Below are positions 36,615 to 44,980 of a stretch of DNA of 44,980 bases, piece after piece. Source of the stretch: Candidimonas sp. Lineage in GTDB: Bacteria > Pseudomonadota > Gammaproteobacteria > Burkholderiales > Burkholderiaceae_B. Position numbers and translations under genes: made by a program. The notes below the pieces were generated by a model that saw only the letters and a list, made by a program, of their open reading frames with translations, made no database searches and had not been told where the DNA came from. The DNA is taken from assembly GCA_004298545.1 (NCBI GenBank), contig SCQX01000157.1:1-44980 (forward strand). The letters run 5' to 3'. The stretch's first letter is position 1; every line of letters begins with the position of its first letter.

Positions 36615-36667
36615 CGGTACAACTGCCGCGATCTCGACCGGAAATCGGACAGGCTACACTCCGACTC

Positions 36668-38329
36668 ATGCGTGAAATCCTTGCCCTACTCGACTTTGCA
36701 GGCTACGTTGCGCTACTGCTGTGGGGCGTGCACATGATTCAAAGCGGCGTCCAGCGGGCTTTCGGCGCCGCGCTGGGCGCCACGCTGGGACACGCGCTGG
36801 GCACCCGCCCGCGCGCTTTTGTGGCAGGGCTCGGCATTACCGCGGCATTGCAGAGCAGCACGGCAACCGGCCTGATGATCACCGGATTCGCAGCGGGCGG
36901 CCTGGTGGCGCTCGGCCCCGGCCTGTCGGCGATGCTGGGCGCCAACGTGGGCACGACGCTGATCGTCCAGGTGCTGTCGTTCAACCTGACGGCGCTGGCG
37001 CCCGCCCTCATCCTCGTCGGCGTCTGGCTTTTTCGCCGCCATCAGCCTGGCCGACGACGCGATCTCGGACGCGTATTCATCGGCCTGGGCCTGCTCCTGT
37101 TGTCATTGCACGAACTGGTTACCCTGTTCGCGCCCATTCAGCACGCGGCATTGTTCCACACGGTACTGGATGCGCTCGCCACCCAGCCGGTGCTGGCGCT
37201 GCTGCTGGCGACCGCGCTGACCTGGGCCGCGCATTCCAGCGTGGCGGTCGTCATATTGATCATGTCGCTCTCCGACCACGGGCTGGTCGCCCCGAACGTC
37301 GCCTACGCGCTGGTGCTCGGTGCCAACCTCGGCACGGCCATCAATCCCGTCCTGGAAGGCGTCAACGACGACGACCCCGCGGCGCGCCGCCTGCCGATGG
37401 GCAATCTCGGCACGCGGGTCATCGGCTGCGTGCTGGGCATGCTGCTGCTGCCATGGCTGCCGGCGGCCATGAGCGCCCTCACCACCAGTCCCGCGCGCGC
37501 GGTCGCCAACTTCCACACGCTGTTCAACATCGTGATCGCGGCGGCCTTCCTGCCGTTCCTCAAACCCTACGCCAAACTGCTCGTCCACCTGCTGCCGAAG
37601 CGCGTCGATCCCAACGATCCATCCAAACCCATGTACCTCGACGACTCCGCGCACGAGGTGCCGGCGGTGGCCCTGGGAAACGCGGCGCGCGAGGCGCTGC
37701 GCCTGTCGGACATGCTGCAGGCCATGCTGAACATTTCACGCGCCGGGTACCTGCGCGACAATCGACACCGGATCGCGCAAGCGCACACCATCAACAGCGG
37801 GCTCACGCGGCTGGACAACAACATCACGGGCTACCTGGCAACGCTGGACGAAGAAAGCATGAGCCAGGAGGATCGCCGCCGGCTGAACGAAGTCCTGGCA
37901 TTCAGCGCCAACATCACGCACGCGGCAAGCATCACGTCCAACGGACTGCTCAGCCACACCGCCACATTGCGGAAGAAAGGCTGGTCATTGAACGGCGAGC
38001 AGCGTCAGGAACTGACCCACACGCTGGATCGCCTGATACGCAACCAGCGCCAGACGGCGGCGCTGTTCGTCGCCGAAGACATCAAGGCCGCGCGCCAGCT
38101 GGCTTTCGAGAAAGACGAATTCCGTGCCATCGAGCTGGCGGCGGCAGAACGCCAACTGCAAAAAATCAAGTCGGGTCAGATCGAATCGGCAGAGGTCGGA
38201 TCGGTCTACCTGGAAATCCTGCGCGATATCAAGACCATCAACTCGTATCTGGTCGGCGCGGCTGCCTACCCGATACTCGCGCGCCACAATGAACTGCTGC
38301 CCAATCGCCTGCGGCCGATCGAAAATTGA
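36668..38329 (+). CDS. Na/Pi cotransporter family protein with PhoU-like C-terminal domain
   Basis: 553 aa. It is a PF02690 (NptA/YjbB-type) membrane protein with two inverted QSS-type repeats: QSSTATGLMITGF ... GANVGTT and HSSVAVVILIMSL ... GANLGTA. These form the sodium/phosphate transport core. After about residue 330 a soluble PhoU-like helical region follows (AREALRLSDMLQAML and later segments). E. coli YjbB with this layout exports phosphate; the direction here is unknown. It follows htpX by 53 nt and is convergent with the hydrolase gene. The start ATG has only a weak ribosome binding site. Confidence 0.92.
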   Translation: MREILALLDFAGYVALLLWGVHMIQSGVQRAFGAALGATLGHALGTRPRAFVAGLGITAALQSSTATGLMITGFAAGGLVALGPGLSAMLGANVGTTLIVQVLSFNLTALAPALILVGVWLFRRHQPGRRRDLGRVFIGLGLLLLSLHELVTLFAPIQHAALFHTVLDALATQPVLALLLATALTWAAHSSVAVVILIMSLSDHGLVAPNVAYALVLGANLGTAINPVLEGVNDDDPAARRLPMGNLGTRVIGCVLGMLLLPWLPAAMSALTTSPARAVANFHTLFNIVIAAAFLPFLKPYAKLLVHLLPKRVDPNDPSKPMYLDDSAHEVPAVALGNAAREALRLSDMLQAMLNISRAGYLRDNRHRIAQAHTINSGLTRLDNNITGYLATLDEESMSQEDRRRLNEVLAFSANITHAASITSNGLLSHTATLRKKGWSLNGEQRQELTHTLDRLIRNQRQTAALFVAEDIKAARQLAFEKDEFRAIELAAAERQLQKIKSGQIESAEVGSVYLEILRDIKTINSYLVGAAAYPILARHNELLPNRLRPIEN

Positions 38330-38391
38330 GCGCCGGCCGCGCGGGGGTCCGCGATCGAGATACGCCCGCGCCGGACGCGCGATGAACGCGT

Positions 38392-39171
38392 CTACCCGGG
38401 TGTTCCCTTGAGGTAATGCGCAAACCATTTCAACGCCCGGTCCCAGCCATCCTTGGCTTCTTCGGGACAGTAGCTGGGGCGGTAGTCCGCAAAAAAGGCA
38501 TGGCCGGCATTCGGATAGACCTTCAGGCGCGACGCGCGCGCGGACGCGTTGCCACCGGCCAGGAGCGCCTCGAGTTTTTCCACGTCCGCGACGGGGATGC
38601 TGGTGTCGCGGCCGCCGTACAGGCCCAGGACCGGCGCATGCAGTTCTTGCGCAAGATCGATCGGATGGTGCGTCTGCAGCGGGCCATGCCCGGCCGCAAT
38701 GCGGCCGTACCACGCGACCGCGGCCCTGCAGGACGGGTTGTGCGCGGCATACAGCCATGCAATGCGTCCCCCCCAGCAGAACCCCGTCACGCCGATGCGG
38801 CCGGATGCGCCGCCATGCGCAAGCGCCCACACCGCGCTCGCGTCGAGATCGGCCATGACCTGCGCATCGGGCGCCTTTGCCACCACAGCGCGAACCAGCG
38901 CGGAAATGTTCGTGTAGGCGGACGCGTCGCCCTGGCGCTGCAGCAGGTCGACGGCGACGGCCAGATACCCCTGATGCGCGAAGCGCCGGCAAACGTCCCG
39001 GATATGCGCGTTGAGCCCGAAGATCTCCTGGATGACCAATATCACCGGCAAAGCATTGCCGCCCGCCGGTTTGGCGAAATAAGCCTTGACCGCCACATCG
39101 GCGGTGGGCAGTTCGAACAAGCCTTCTTCCAGACCCCGGGGCGGGGTAACGATGGTGGATGATGGCGACAT
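38392..39171 (-). CDS. Dienelactone hydrolase family protein
   Basis: 259 aa alpha/beta hydrolase of the DLH family. The catalytic triad reads Cys132 in GFCWGGRIA, Asp189 in YGGRDTS and His224 in NAGHAFF, with the stabilising Glu49 in IQEIFGL. True DLH opens dienelactone in chlorocatechol breakdown; most chromosomal homologues have unknown substrates, and no chlorocatechol genes are nearby. ATG 39171 has GGAGG 8 nt upstream. It follows polA by 87 nt on the same strand. Confidence 0.92.
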   Translation of the reverse strand: MSPSSTIVTPPRGLEEGLFELPTADVAVKAYFAKPAGGNALPVILVIQEIFGLNAHIRDVCRRFAHQGYLAVAVDLLQRQGDASAYTNISALVRAVVAKAPDAQVMADLDASAVWALAHGGASGRIGVTGFCWGGRIAWLYAAHNPSCRAAVAWYGRIAAGHGPLQTHHPIDLAQELHAPVLGLYGGRDTSIPVADVEKLEALLAGGNASARASRLKVYPNAGHAFFADYRPSYCPEEAKDGWDRALKWFAHYLKGTPG

Positions 39172-39258
39172 GACACAGCCTCCAGGTAGCACAAGCTCAA
39201 CGACGAGAATTACTGCGAAAGGACGGCGGCAACGAGAGCCACGGAACCGAACGGCGGG

Positions 39259-41988
39259 TCAATGCGCCTGTTCCCAATTGGCGCCGACCCCCACCTGCGC
39301 CATGAGCGGCACACGCAACTCCGCAACGCGGCACATGAGCGCCGGAATGTGCTGAGCGACCGCCTCGACCTCGTCGGCAGGAACGTCCAGCACCAGCTCG
39401 TCGTGAACCTGCAAGACCAGCAGCGCCGCCAATTTGCGATCGTCGATCCAGGACTGGACCGCCACCATCGCCATTTTAATCAGATCGGCCGCGGTGCCCT
39501 GCATGGGCGCGTTGATGGCCGCACGCTCGGCCGCCGCCAGCCGCGGCCCCTTGGCGCCGCGAATGTCCGGCAGCCACAGACGGCGACCGAACACGGTTTC
39601 CACGTAGCCATCCTTGTGCGCCCGCCGCCGTATTTCGCCCATATAGTCGAATACGCCCGGGTAGCGTGCGAAATAACGGTCCATGTAGGCGCGCGCCGCG
39701 TCCCGCGTAATGCCAAGCGTGGCTGCCAGGCCGAACTCGCTCATGCCGTAGATCAACCCGAAATTGATGACCTTCGCGGCGCGGCGCTGTTCGGAAGTGA
39801 CCTCGTCGGGCGCGACCCCGAAGACCTCCGACGCCGTCGCGCGATGAATATCCTCGCCCGCCAGGAACGCCCTGCGCAGATTCTCGTCACCCGAAATGTG
39901 CGCCATCACGCGCAGTTCGATCTGCGAGTAGTCCGCCGACACGATCTGCCCGCCGCGCGAAGCGACGAACGCCATGCGCACCTTGCGTCCCTCGGCGGTG
40001 CGCGCCGGGATATTCTGCAAATTCGGGTCCGACGAGGCCAGGCGGCCCGTCACGACCGCGGCCTGCGCATACTGCGTGTGCACCCGCCCGGTTTGCGGGT
40101 TGATCATCTTGGGAAGCTTGTCGGTGTACGTGGACTTGAGCTTCGTCACGCCACGGTAGTCGAGCAGCGTTTGCGGCAGCGGATAATCATGCGCCAGGCG
40201 CGTCAATACATCCTCGTCGGTGGACGGCGCGCCCGACGCCGTCTTGCGCAGCACTGGCAGCCGCATGCGCTGAAACAGGATTTCGCCGAGCTGCTTGGGC
40301 GAATTCAGATTGAACGGCTGCCCCGCCTGTTCGTACGCTTTCTTCTCCAGCGCGAGCAACTGTTCCCCCAAGTCGTGACTCTGCATGGCCAGCACGTGCG
40401 CATCGACGCACACGCCATTGCGTTCCATGGTGGCCAGCACGGCGGACGTGGCGATCTCGAGCCGATAGATGCGTTCGAGCCCCGCATCGGCGGCAACACG
40501 ATGGCGCAGCACGCCATGCAGCCTGATCGTGAAATCGGCGTCTTCACTGGCATAGTGCGCGGCCTTTTCTACGGGGACCTGATCGAAGCCGATCTGCTTG
40601 GCGCCCTTGCCGCACAGATCTTCATAGGTGGTTCCGATGCACCCCAGCCAGCGCTCGCCAAGCTCCTGCAGATTGACGCGGCGATACGATTCCAGCACGT
40701 ACGCCTGCAGCATCGTGTCTTCGGTGATACCGGCGAGCACCACGCCTTCGTTGCGCAGCACGTGCGTGTCGTACTTGGAATTATGCAGCAGCTTGGCGGC
40801 GCCAGGATCGCGCAGCCACGGCCCGAGGCGGGCAAGCACCTCGTCGAGCGGCAGCTGTTTGTCCTGGTCAATGCCGCGGTGCCCCACCGGAATGTAGCAG
40901 GCGACCCCCGGCGCCGTTGCCAGCGACAGGCCCACCAGGCGCGCCCGCATCGGGTCGAGCGACGTCGTTTCGGTGTCGAGCGCGACCAGCGCCGCCGACT
41001 CGATCCGTTCGAGCCAGCGATCGAACGCCGCCCAATCCAGGATGGTGTCGTAATGCAATTCCACCGGAACACCATTCGCCTCGCGCGCCTCGGGCGCGAC
41101 GCGGGCATCCTGGGCGGGCAGGCGGTCGGGGTCGCCGCTCAGTTCGCGCAGCCACGTGCGAAACCCATACTGGTCGTACAGGCCAATGAGCGCCTGCCGA
41201 TCGGGAGGGCGCGGCTCAAGCCCCGCCAGCCCCTCGCCCAATCCGGGAAGCGCGCAGTCGGTTTTGAGCGTCAGCAGCTGGCGCGTCAACCCGAACCGGG
41301 GAATGGCGGCGCGCAGGTTGCGTCCGACCACGCCCTTTATCTCGTCGGCGCGGGCGACCAGCGCTTCGATACCTTGATAGGACGCCAGCCATTTCGCGGC
41401 TGTCTTCGGACCGACCTTCTCGACGCCGGGGACGTTGTCCACCGCATCGCCCGTCAGCATCATGAACTCGACGATCCGACCGGGCGGCACGCCAAACTTC
41501 CGCACGACGCCCGCCACATTCTGATGTTCGCCGCTCATGGTGTTGACCAGTTCGACGTTTTCATCCACCAACTGCGCAAGATCCTTGTCGCCGGTGGAAA
41601 CCACGGTGTGCACACCGAGCCTTGACGCGCGGCGGGCCAATGTTCCAATGACATCGTCACCTTCGACGCCGGGAACGACCAGTACCGGCCAGCCCAGCGC
41701 CGCCACCGCCTTCTGAATGGGCTCGATCTGCGTCACCAGGTCGGCCGCCATGGGTGGCCGGTTGGCTTTGTATTCGGGGTACAGATCGTTGCGAAACGTC
41801 GTGCCGTGAGCGTCGAAGACGCATGCGGCATAATCCGCCTTGTAATCCTGAGCAAGCCTCCTTAACATGGATAAGACACCGTACAACGCGCCTGTGGGCT
41901 CGCCGCTGGCATTGCGCAGGTCGGGCAAGGCATGGTATGCGCGGTAGAGGTAACTCGACCCATCGACAAGCAACAAGGTTTTTTTCAT
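39259..41988 (-). CDS. polA: DNA polymerase I
   Basis: 909 aa (E. coli PolA has 928). It fills gaps and removes RNA primers. The N-terminal 5' nuclease begins KKTLLLVDGSSYLYRAYH. The middle 3'-5' exonuclease domain keeps its acidic motifs (ALDTETTSLDP, LLHNSKYDT, YASEDADFT), so proofreading is probably active. The polymerase domain has DYSQIELRVMAH, the O-helix region with AKVINFGLIYGMS, and QVHDELVLDVP. The start ATG shares CATG with the divergent LOG gene, so its promoter must lie inside that gene. Confidence 0.98.
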   Translation of the reverse strand: MKKTLLLVDGSSYLYRAYHALPDLRNASGEPTGALYGVLSMLRRLAQDYKADYAACVFDAHGTTFRNDLYPEYKANRPPMAADLVTQIEPIQKAVAALGWPVLVVPGVEGDDVIGTLARRASRLGVHTVVSTGDKDLAQLVDENVELVNTMSGEHQNVAGVVRKFGVPPGRIVEFMMLTGDAVDNVPGVEKVGPKTAAKWLASYQGIEALVARADEIKGVVGRNLRAAIPRFGLTRQLLTLKTDCALPGLGEGLAGLEPRPPDRQALIGLYDQYGFRTWLRELSGDPDRLPAQDARVAPEAREANGVPVELHYDTILDWAAFDRWLERIESAALVALDTETTSLDPMRARLVGLSLATAPGVACYIPVGHRGIDQDKQLPLDEVLARLGPWLRDPGAAKLLHNSKYDTHVLRNEGVVLAGITEDTMLQAYVLESYRRVNLQELGERWLGCIGTTYEDLCGKGAKQIGFDQVPVEKAAHYASEDADFTIRLHGVLRHRVAADAGLERIYRLEIATSAVLATMERNGVCVDAHVLAMQSHDLGEQLLALEKKAYEQAGQPFNLNSPKQLGEILFQRMRLPVLRKTASGAPSTDEDVLTRLAHDYPLPQTLLDYRGVTKLKSTYTDKLPKMINPQTGRVHTQYAQAAVVTGRLASSDPNLQNIPARTAEGRKVRMAFVASRGGQIVSADYSQIELRVMAHISGDENLRRAFLAGEDIHRATASEVFGVAPDEVTSEQRRAAKVINFGLIYGMSEFGLAATLGITRDAARAYMDRYFARYPGVFDYMGEIRRRAHKDGYVETVFGRRLWLPDIRGAKGPRLAAAERAAINAPMQGTAADLIKMAMVAVQSWIDDRKLAALLVLQVHDELVLDVPADEVEAVAQHIPALMCRVAELRVPLMAQVGVGANWEQAH

Positions 41989-42655
41989 GAGAATAAATAA
42001 AACGATTCAACCACCCGCCGCCGCTCCGGTTCCCGAGGTTACCGCGGAAATGCAAGCGGCGGCCACCAAATTTCTGGAAATCGGCTACGGCGTCAGCGTT
42101 TTTGGCAGTGCCCGGGTCCGCCCCGATTCGCCGTACTATACCCTGGCGCACGAACTTGGCGAGCGTCTTGCCAAGGCCGGCATCACCGTCATCGCCGGCG
42201 GTGGCCCGGGCATCATGGAAGCGGTCAATCGAGGTGCCTTCGAAGCGGGCGGAAAAAGCGTGGGCCTGAACATTCGCCTACCGCGCGAAACCCACGACAA
42301 CGCCTACCAGACACACAGCCTGCACTTCAAGCACTTCTTCTCGCGCAAGGCCACTTTTTTTTCCCATAGCATCGGCTACATCATATTACCCGGCGGTTTC
42401 GGCACGCTGGACGAGCTCTTCGAAATATTCACGCTGGTGCAAACCTGCAAGACGGCGCCCGTACCCATCATTCTGGTCGGCAGCACCTACTGGGCCGGGC
42501 TCATCGCCTGGATCGAAAGCCAGACGCTGGCAGCCGGTTTCATCAGCCTGCGAGACTTGAGCCTATTCAGAATCTGCGACGACGTCGACTCGATCATCCG
42601 GGAAATCGAAGCGTCATGCATCGGCGACGTCGAACACACCGACTGTGCCGTCTAA
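41987..42655 (+). CDS. LOG family protein (TIGR00730-like Rossmann fold)
   Basis: 222 aa, of the family that includes cytokinin riboside 5'-monophosphate phosphoribohydrolases (often misnamed lysine decarboxylases). The nucleotide-binding and catalytic motifs GGGPGIMEAVNRGAFEAGG (71-89) and PGGFGTLDE (135-143) are intact. Start ATG 41987 has AAGG 8 nt upstream and overlaps the divergent polA start. The next ATG, 42050, is an alternative. Codons 2-8 are strikingly AT-rich. gabD follows after 61 nt on the same strand. Confidence 0.92.
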   Translation: MRINKTIQPPAAAPVPEVTAEMQAAATKFLEIGYGVSVFGSARVRPDSPYYTLAHELGERLAKAGITVIAGGGPGIMEAVNRGAFEAGGKSVGLNIRLPRETHDNAYQTHSLHFKHFFSRKATFFSHSIGYIILPGGFGTLDELFEIFTLVQTCKTAPVPIILVGSTYWAGLIAWIESQTLAAGFISLRDLSLFRICDDVDSIIREIEASCIGDVEHTDCAV

Positions 42656-42716
42656 GGACCACCCGCGACCAGTCCCTACGATATTTCTTCCAACCTCCAC
42701 TCTTCAGGCTTCGATC

Positions 42717-44198
42717 ATGGCTTCCCACACTCCGCCGATCTCACTCAAGGATTCTTCGCTCTTCAAGACGCAGTCGTACCTCAATGGTGAATGGGTCGGC
42801 GCAAGCAACGGCGCGACGTTCTCCGTCGACAACCCATTCGACGGCGCCATCATTGCCCAAGTCGCCAATCTGGGCGCCGATCAGGCGCGGGTGGCCATCG
42901 GCGCCGCCAATCGCGCGCTGCCGGCCTGGCGCGCCCGTACCGGCAAAGATCGGGCGAACATTCTGCGCAACTGGTTCAATCTTATCCTGGCGCACGCAGA
43001 GGATCTCGCGCAGATCATGACGCTGGAGCAAGGCAAACCCATCGCCGAATCACGCGGCGAAATCACCTACGGCGCGTCGTTCGTCGAATGGTTCGCCGAG
43101 CAGGCCAAGCGCGTCAACGGTGCCGTGCTGGCGCCGCCCGGGCCAAACCGCATGCTCGTGTTGCGACAGCCGATCGGGGTCTGCGCCGCCATCACGCCAT
43201 GGAATTTCCCGAACGCGATGATTACCCGCAAAGTGGCGCCGGCACTGGCAGCAGGCTGCACGGTCGTTCTCAAGCCGGCCGAGCAAACCCCGCTCTCGGC
43301 ACTTGCGCTGGCCGAGCTCGCCCAACGCGCCGGCATTCCGGCCGGCGTTCTGAACATCCTGTCGGCCGACGGCGAGAATTCCATCGAAATCGGCAAGGCA
43401 TTGTGCGCCAGCCCGATCGTCCGGAAAGTCACATTCACAGGGTCGACCGTCGTAGGCCGCCTGCTGATGCAACAGTCCGCGCCCACGGTCAAGAAAATGT
43501 CGCTCGAGCTTGGCGGGCACGCGCCATTCATCGTGTTCGACGACGCCGACGTCGATGCCGCCGTCGAGGGCGCGATGATCTCCAAATACCGCAACACCGG
43601 GCAAACCTGCGTATGCACGAACCGATTCTACGTGCAGGCGGGAATCTACGGCGCCTTCGTCAAGCGGTTCGCCGCCAAAGTGGGGGCGCTCAAAGTCGGA
43701 AATGGCGCGGTGGAGGGCAATAATCAAGGCCCGCTCATCGACGACGCGGCAATGGCCAAAGTGCGTCAGCATGTCGCCGATGCCATTGAAAAAGGCGGCA
43801 ACGTGCTGGTGGGCGGCAAGGCGCACGCGCTGGGGGGGCGTTTTTTCCAGCCAACGGTGCTGGCCGACGCCACCCAGGAAATGCTGTGCATGCGCGAAGA
43901 AACGTTTGGTCCGGTCGCGCCGGTCGTGAAATTCACCGACGAAAAGCATGTGGTCGAACTCGCCAACGACACGCAGTATGGCCTTGCCGCCTACTTTTAC
44001 AGTCGCGACATCGGCCGCATCTTCCGCGTGGCCGAAGCGCTGGAATACGGCATGGTGGGGGTCAATACTGGCTTGATCTCCAACGAGGTCGCGCCATTTG
44101 GCGGCGTCAAGCAATCGGGCCTCGGACGCGAGGGTTCGATCTACGGAATGGACGATTTCCTTGAAATGAAGTATGTATGCCTGGGCGGCATACAGTAA
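42717..44198 (+). CDS. gabD: NAD(P)-dependent succinate-semialdehyde dehydrogenase
   Basis: 493 aa aldehyde dehydrogenase (E. coli GabD has 482). It oxidises succinate semialdehyde to succinate in GABA breakdown. The catalytic Cys298 lies in GQTCVCTNR, a GabD-type loop with the second Cys, and the general base is Glu264 in LELGGHAP. The cofactor-binding segment is LKPAEQTPLSALA. ATG 42717 (MASHTPPISL) gives the family length. No gabT or GABA permease is adjacent. It is convergent with an SDR gene. Confidence 0.94.
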   Translation: MASHTPPISLKDSSLFKTQSYLNGEWVGASNGATFSVDNPFDGAIIAQVANLGADQARVAIGAANRALPAWRARTGKDRANILRNWFNLILAHAEDLAQIMTLEQGKPIAESRGEITYGASFVEWFAEQAKRVNGAVLAPPGPNRMLVLRQPIGVCAAITPWNFPNAMITRKVAPALAAGCTVVLKPAEQTPLSALALAELAQRAGIPAGVLNILSADGENSIEIGKALCASPIVRKVTFTGSTVVGRLLMQQSAPTVKKMSLELGGHAPFIVFDDADVDAAVEGAMISKYRNTGQTCVCTNRFYVQAGIYGAFVKRFAAKVGALKVGNGAVEGNNQGPLIDDAAMAKVRQHVADAIEKGGNVLVGGKAHALGGRFFQPTVLADATQEMLCMREETFGPVAPVVKFTDEKHVVELANDTQYGLAAYFYSRDIGRIFRVAEALEYGMVGVNTGLISNEVAPFGGVKQSGLGREGSIYGMDDFLEMKYVCLGGIQ

Positions 44199-44200
44199 TG

Positions 44201-44247
44201 CGAAGTCAGCCTCGTCCCACGCCGTACGAAGTCAGCCGCGTCCCACG
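44201..44247. repeat. 21-nt tandem repeat at the SDR 3' end
   Basis: Two 21-nt copies (44201-44221 and 44227-44247) differ at one position, with a 26-nt period. The second copy contains the last codons and the stop of the minus-strand SDR gene; the first is a duplicate just past the stop. It looks like a small slippage duplication in the convergent gabD/SDR gap. Confidence 0.6.
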
Positions 44248-44980
44248 AACGGCATGGCAGTGGCCATGATCGTCATGAACTGCGTATTGATGGACAACGG
44301 CAGGTCGGCCATGCGGCGCACGGCGCGCGCCACCTCGCGGACATCCATGCGCGGTTCCGCGCGCATGCTGCCGTCGGCCTGCGGCACGCCCGCCACCATG
44401 CGCGCGGTCATGTCGGTGGCGGCATTGCCGATATCGATCTGGCCGCAGGCAATATCGTACGGCCGCCCATCGAGCGACAAAGATTTCGTCAGTCCCGTCA
44501 CCGCGTGCTTGGTGGCCGTGTAGGCAACCGACAACGGCCGCGGAGAATGTGCCGAGATCGAGCCATTGTTGATGATGCGCCCGCCGCGGGGGCGTTGGGC
44601 TTTCATGAGGCGCACCGCCGCGCGCGCGCACAGGAACATGCCCGTCAGATTGACGTCGACCACTGCGCGCCACATGGCGACCGGAAGCTCGTCGATGGGA
44701 ATTGCCGGCGTGCCGCGGCCGGCGTTGTTGAAAACGACATCGAGCCGGCCGTACGCCTGTTCGATTGCGGCGAACAAGGCGTCGACCGCCTGCTCATCGC
44801 TCACATCGGTCGGCACGACGAGGGCTTGCGACAGGTCGACCGCGCCCGCCAGGCCAACAGTCTGTTCGAGCGTTTCACGGTGTCGACCGGCAAGCGCGAC
44901 ACGATAATCGTGAGCAAGCAGCTCGAGCGCCACCGCGCGCCCGATGCCGCTGCCGGCCCCCGTCACGAGCGCAACCTTGC
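44232..44980 (-). CDS. SDR family oxidoreductase (5' end beyond window)
   Basis: About 249 aa are visible, and the gene continues past the right edge. The first visible residues lead into [15 protein letters not shown], so only a few N-terminal residues are missing; a GTG at 44966 lies within the Rossmann motif and is not the start. Classical SDR features follow: NNAGRG, the catalytic Ser in INNGSIS, and YTATKHAV with Tyr and Lys. The ending [11 protein letters not shown] is usual for this subgroup. The substrate is unknown. Confidence 0.9.
   Translation of the reverse strand, partial: KVALVTGAGSGIGRAVALELLAHDYRVALAGRHRETLEQTVGLAGAVDLSQALVVPTDVSDEQAVDALFAAIEQAYGRLDVVFNNAGRGTPAIPIDELPVAMWRAVVDVNLTGMFLCARAAVRLMKAQRPRGGRIINNGSISAHSPRPLSVAYTATKHAVTGLTKSLSLDGRPYDIACGQIDIGNAATDMTARMVAGVPQADGSMRAEPRMDVREVARAVRRMADLPLSINTQFMTIMATAMPFVGRG

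Noticed and set aside
36721-38292. 523-codon same-strand frame inside the Na/Pi cotransporter
   Set aside because: The other frame gives the full transporter with its QSS repeats; this one is Arg/Gly/His-rich noise.
39262-41625. 787-codon open frame on the plus strand opposite polA
   Set aside because: Antisense shadow of polA with the same compositional bias, no domain motifs and no credible ribosome binding site.

Overview
The window is a dense, GC-rich (roughly 64% by eye) stretch of chromosome that is almost entirely housekeeping genes. The gene families and their order suggest a betaproteobacterium of the order Burkholderiales, probably near the Alcaligenaceae. Pointers are the rpsF-priB-rpsR-rplI-dnaB string, xseB-ispA-dxs followed by folE2 and divergent from a Rieske oxygenase, the alaC-hom-thrC run, a KDO kinase of LPS core synthesis, and DnaE, HrpA, ArgA, RadA and PolA sequences of proteobacterial type. 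The genus cannot be fixed from what I can see. There are no tRNA or rRNA genes, insertion sequences, prophage genes, CRISPR arrays or toxin-antitoxin pairs. No gene looks frameshifted; only the last gene is cut by the window edge.

Layout. Minus strand 39-8270: hrpA, dnaE and a polysaccharide deacetylase. Plus: argA (8496-9848). Minus 9862-15465: alr, an SDR reductase, radA, kdkA, rpiA, phoU. Plus: an HpnD-like squalene/phytoene synthase family protein (15738-16601). Minus 16620-20517: alaC-hom-thrC with overlapping genes. Plus 20729-24476: an Mth938-like protein, bcp, a PIN-PhoH ATPase and pdxA. Minus 24470-27597: rpsF-priB-rpsR-rplI-dnaB. Minus 27893-32047: xseB-ispA-dxs-folE2. Plus: Rieske oxygenase alpha subunit (32356-33504). 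Minus: EamA transporter and sseA. Plus: htpX and an Na/Pi cotransporter (35736-38329). Minus: polA and a dienelactone hydrolase. Plus: a LOG-family protein and gabD. Minus: an SDR gene running off the right edge.

How the genes work together. Replication and repair: dnaE, dnaB, priB, polA, radA, xseB, hrpA (RNA helicase). Translation: rpsF, rpsR, rplI. Isoprenoids: dxs makes the MEP-pathway entry metabolite and ispA makes farnesyl diphosphate, the substrate of a normal HpnD. Cofactors: pdxA (vitamin B6; dxs also supplies its DXP precursor) and folE2 (folate/pterin). Amino acids: argA, hom, thrC, alaC, alr. Envelope: alr, kdkA, rpiA (supplying ribose-5-P/ribulose-5-P; the latter is the KDO precursor), the deacetylase and HtpX. 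Phosphate: an orphan phoU and an Na/Pi cotransporter that carries its own PhoU-like tail.

I did not find a new multi-gene system. The observations most worth a second look are an HpnD-like enzyme whose first aspartate motif is destroyed, a Rieske domain with an unusually long loop between its two ligand pairs, an 8-codon ORF and a hairpin in front of dnaB, tandem repeats and AT-rich palindromes between divergent genes, and polA/LOG start codons that share one CATG.
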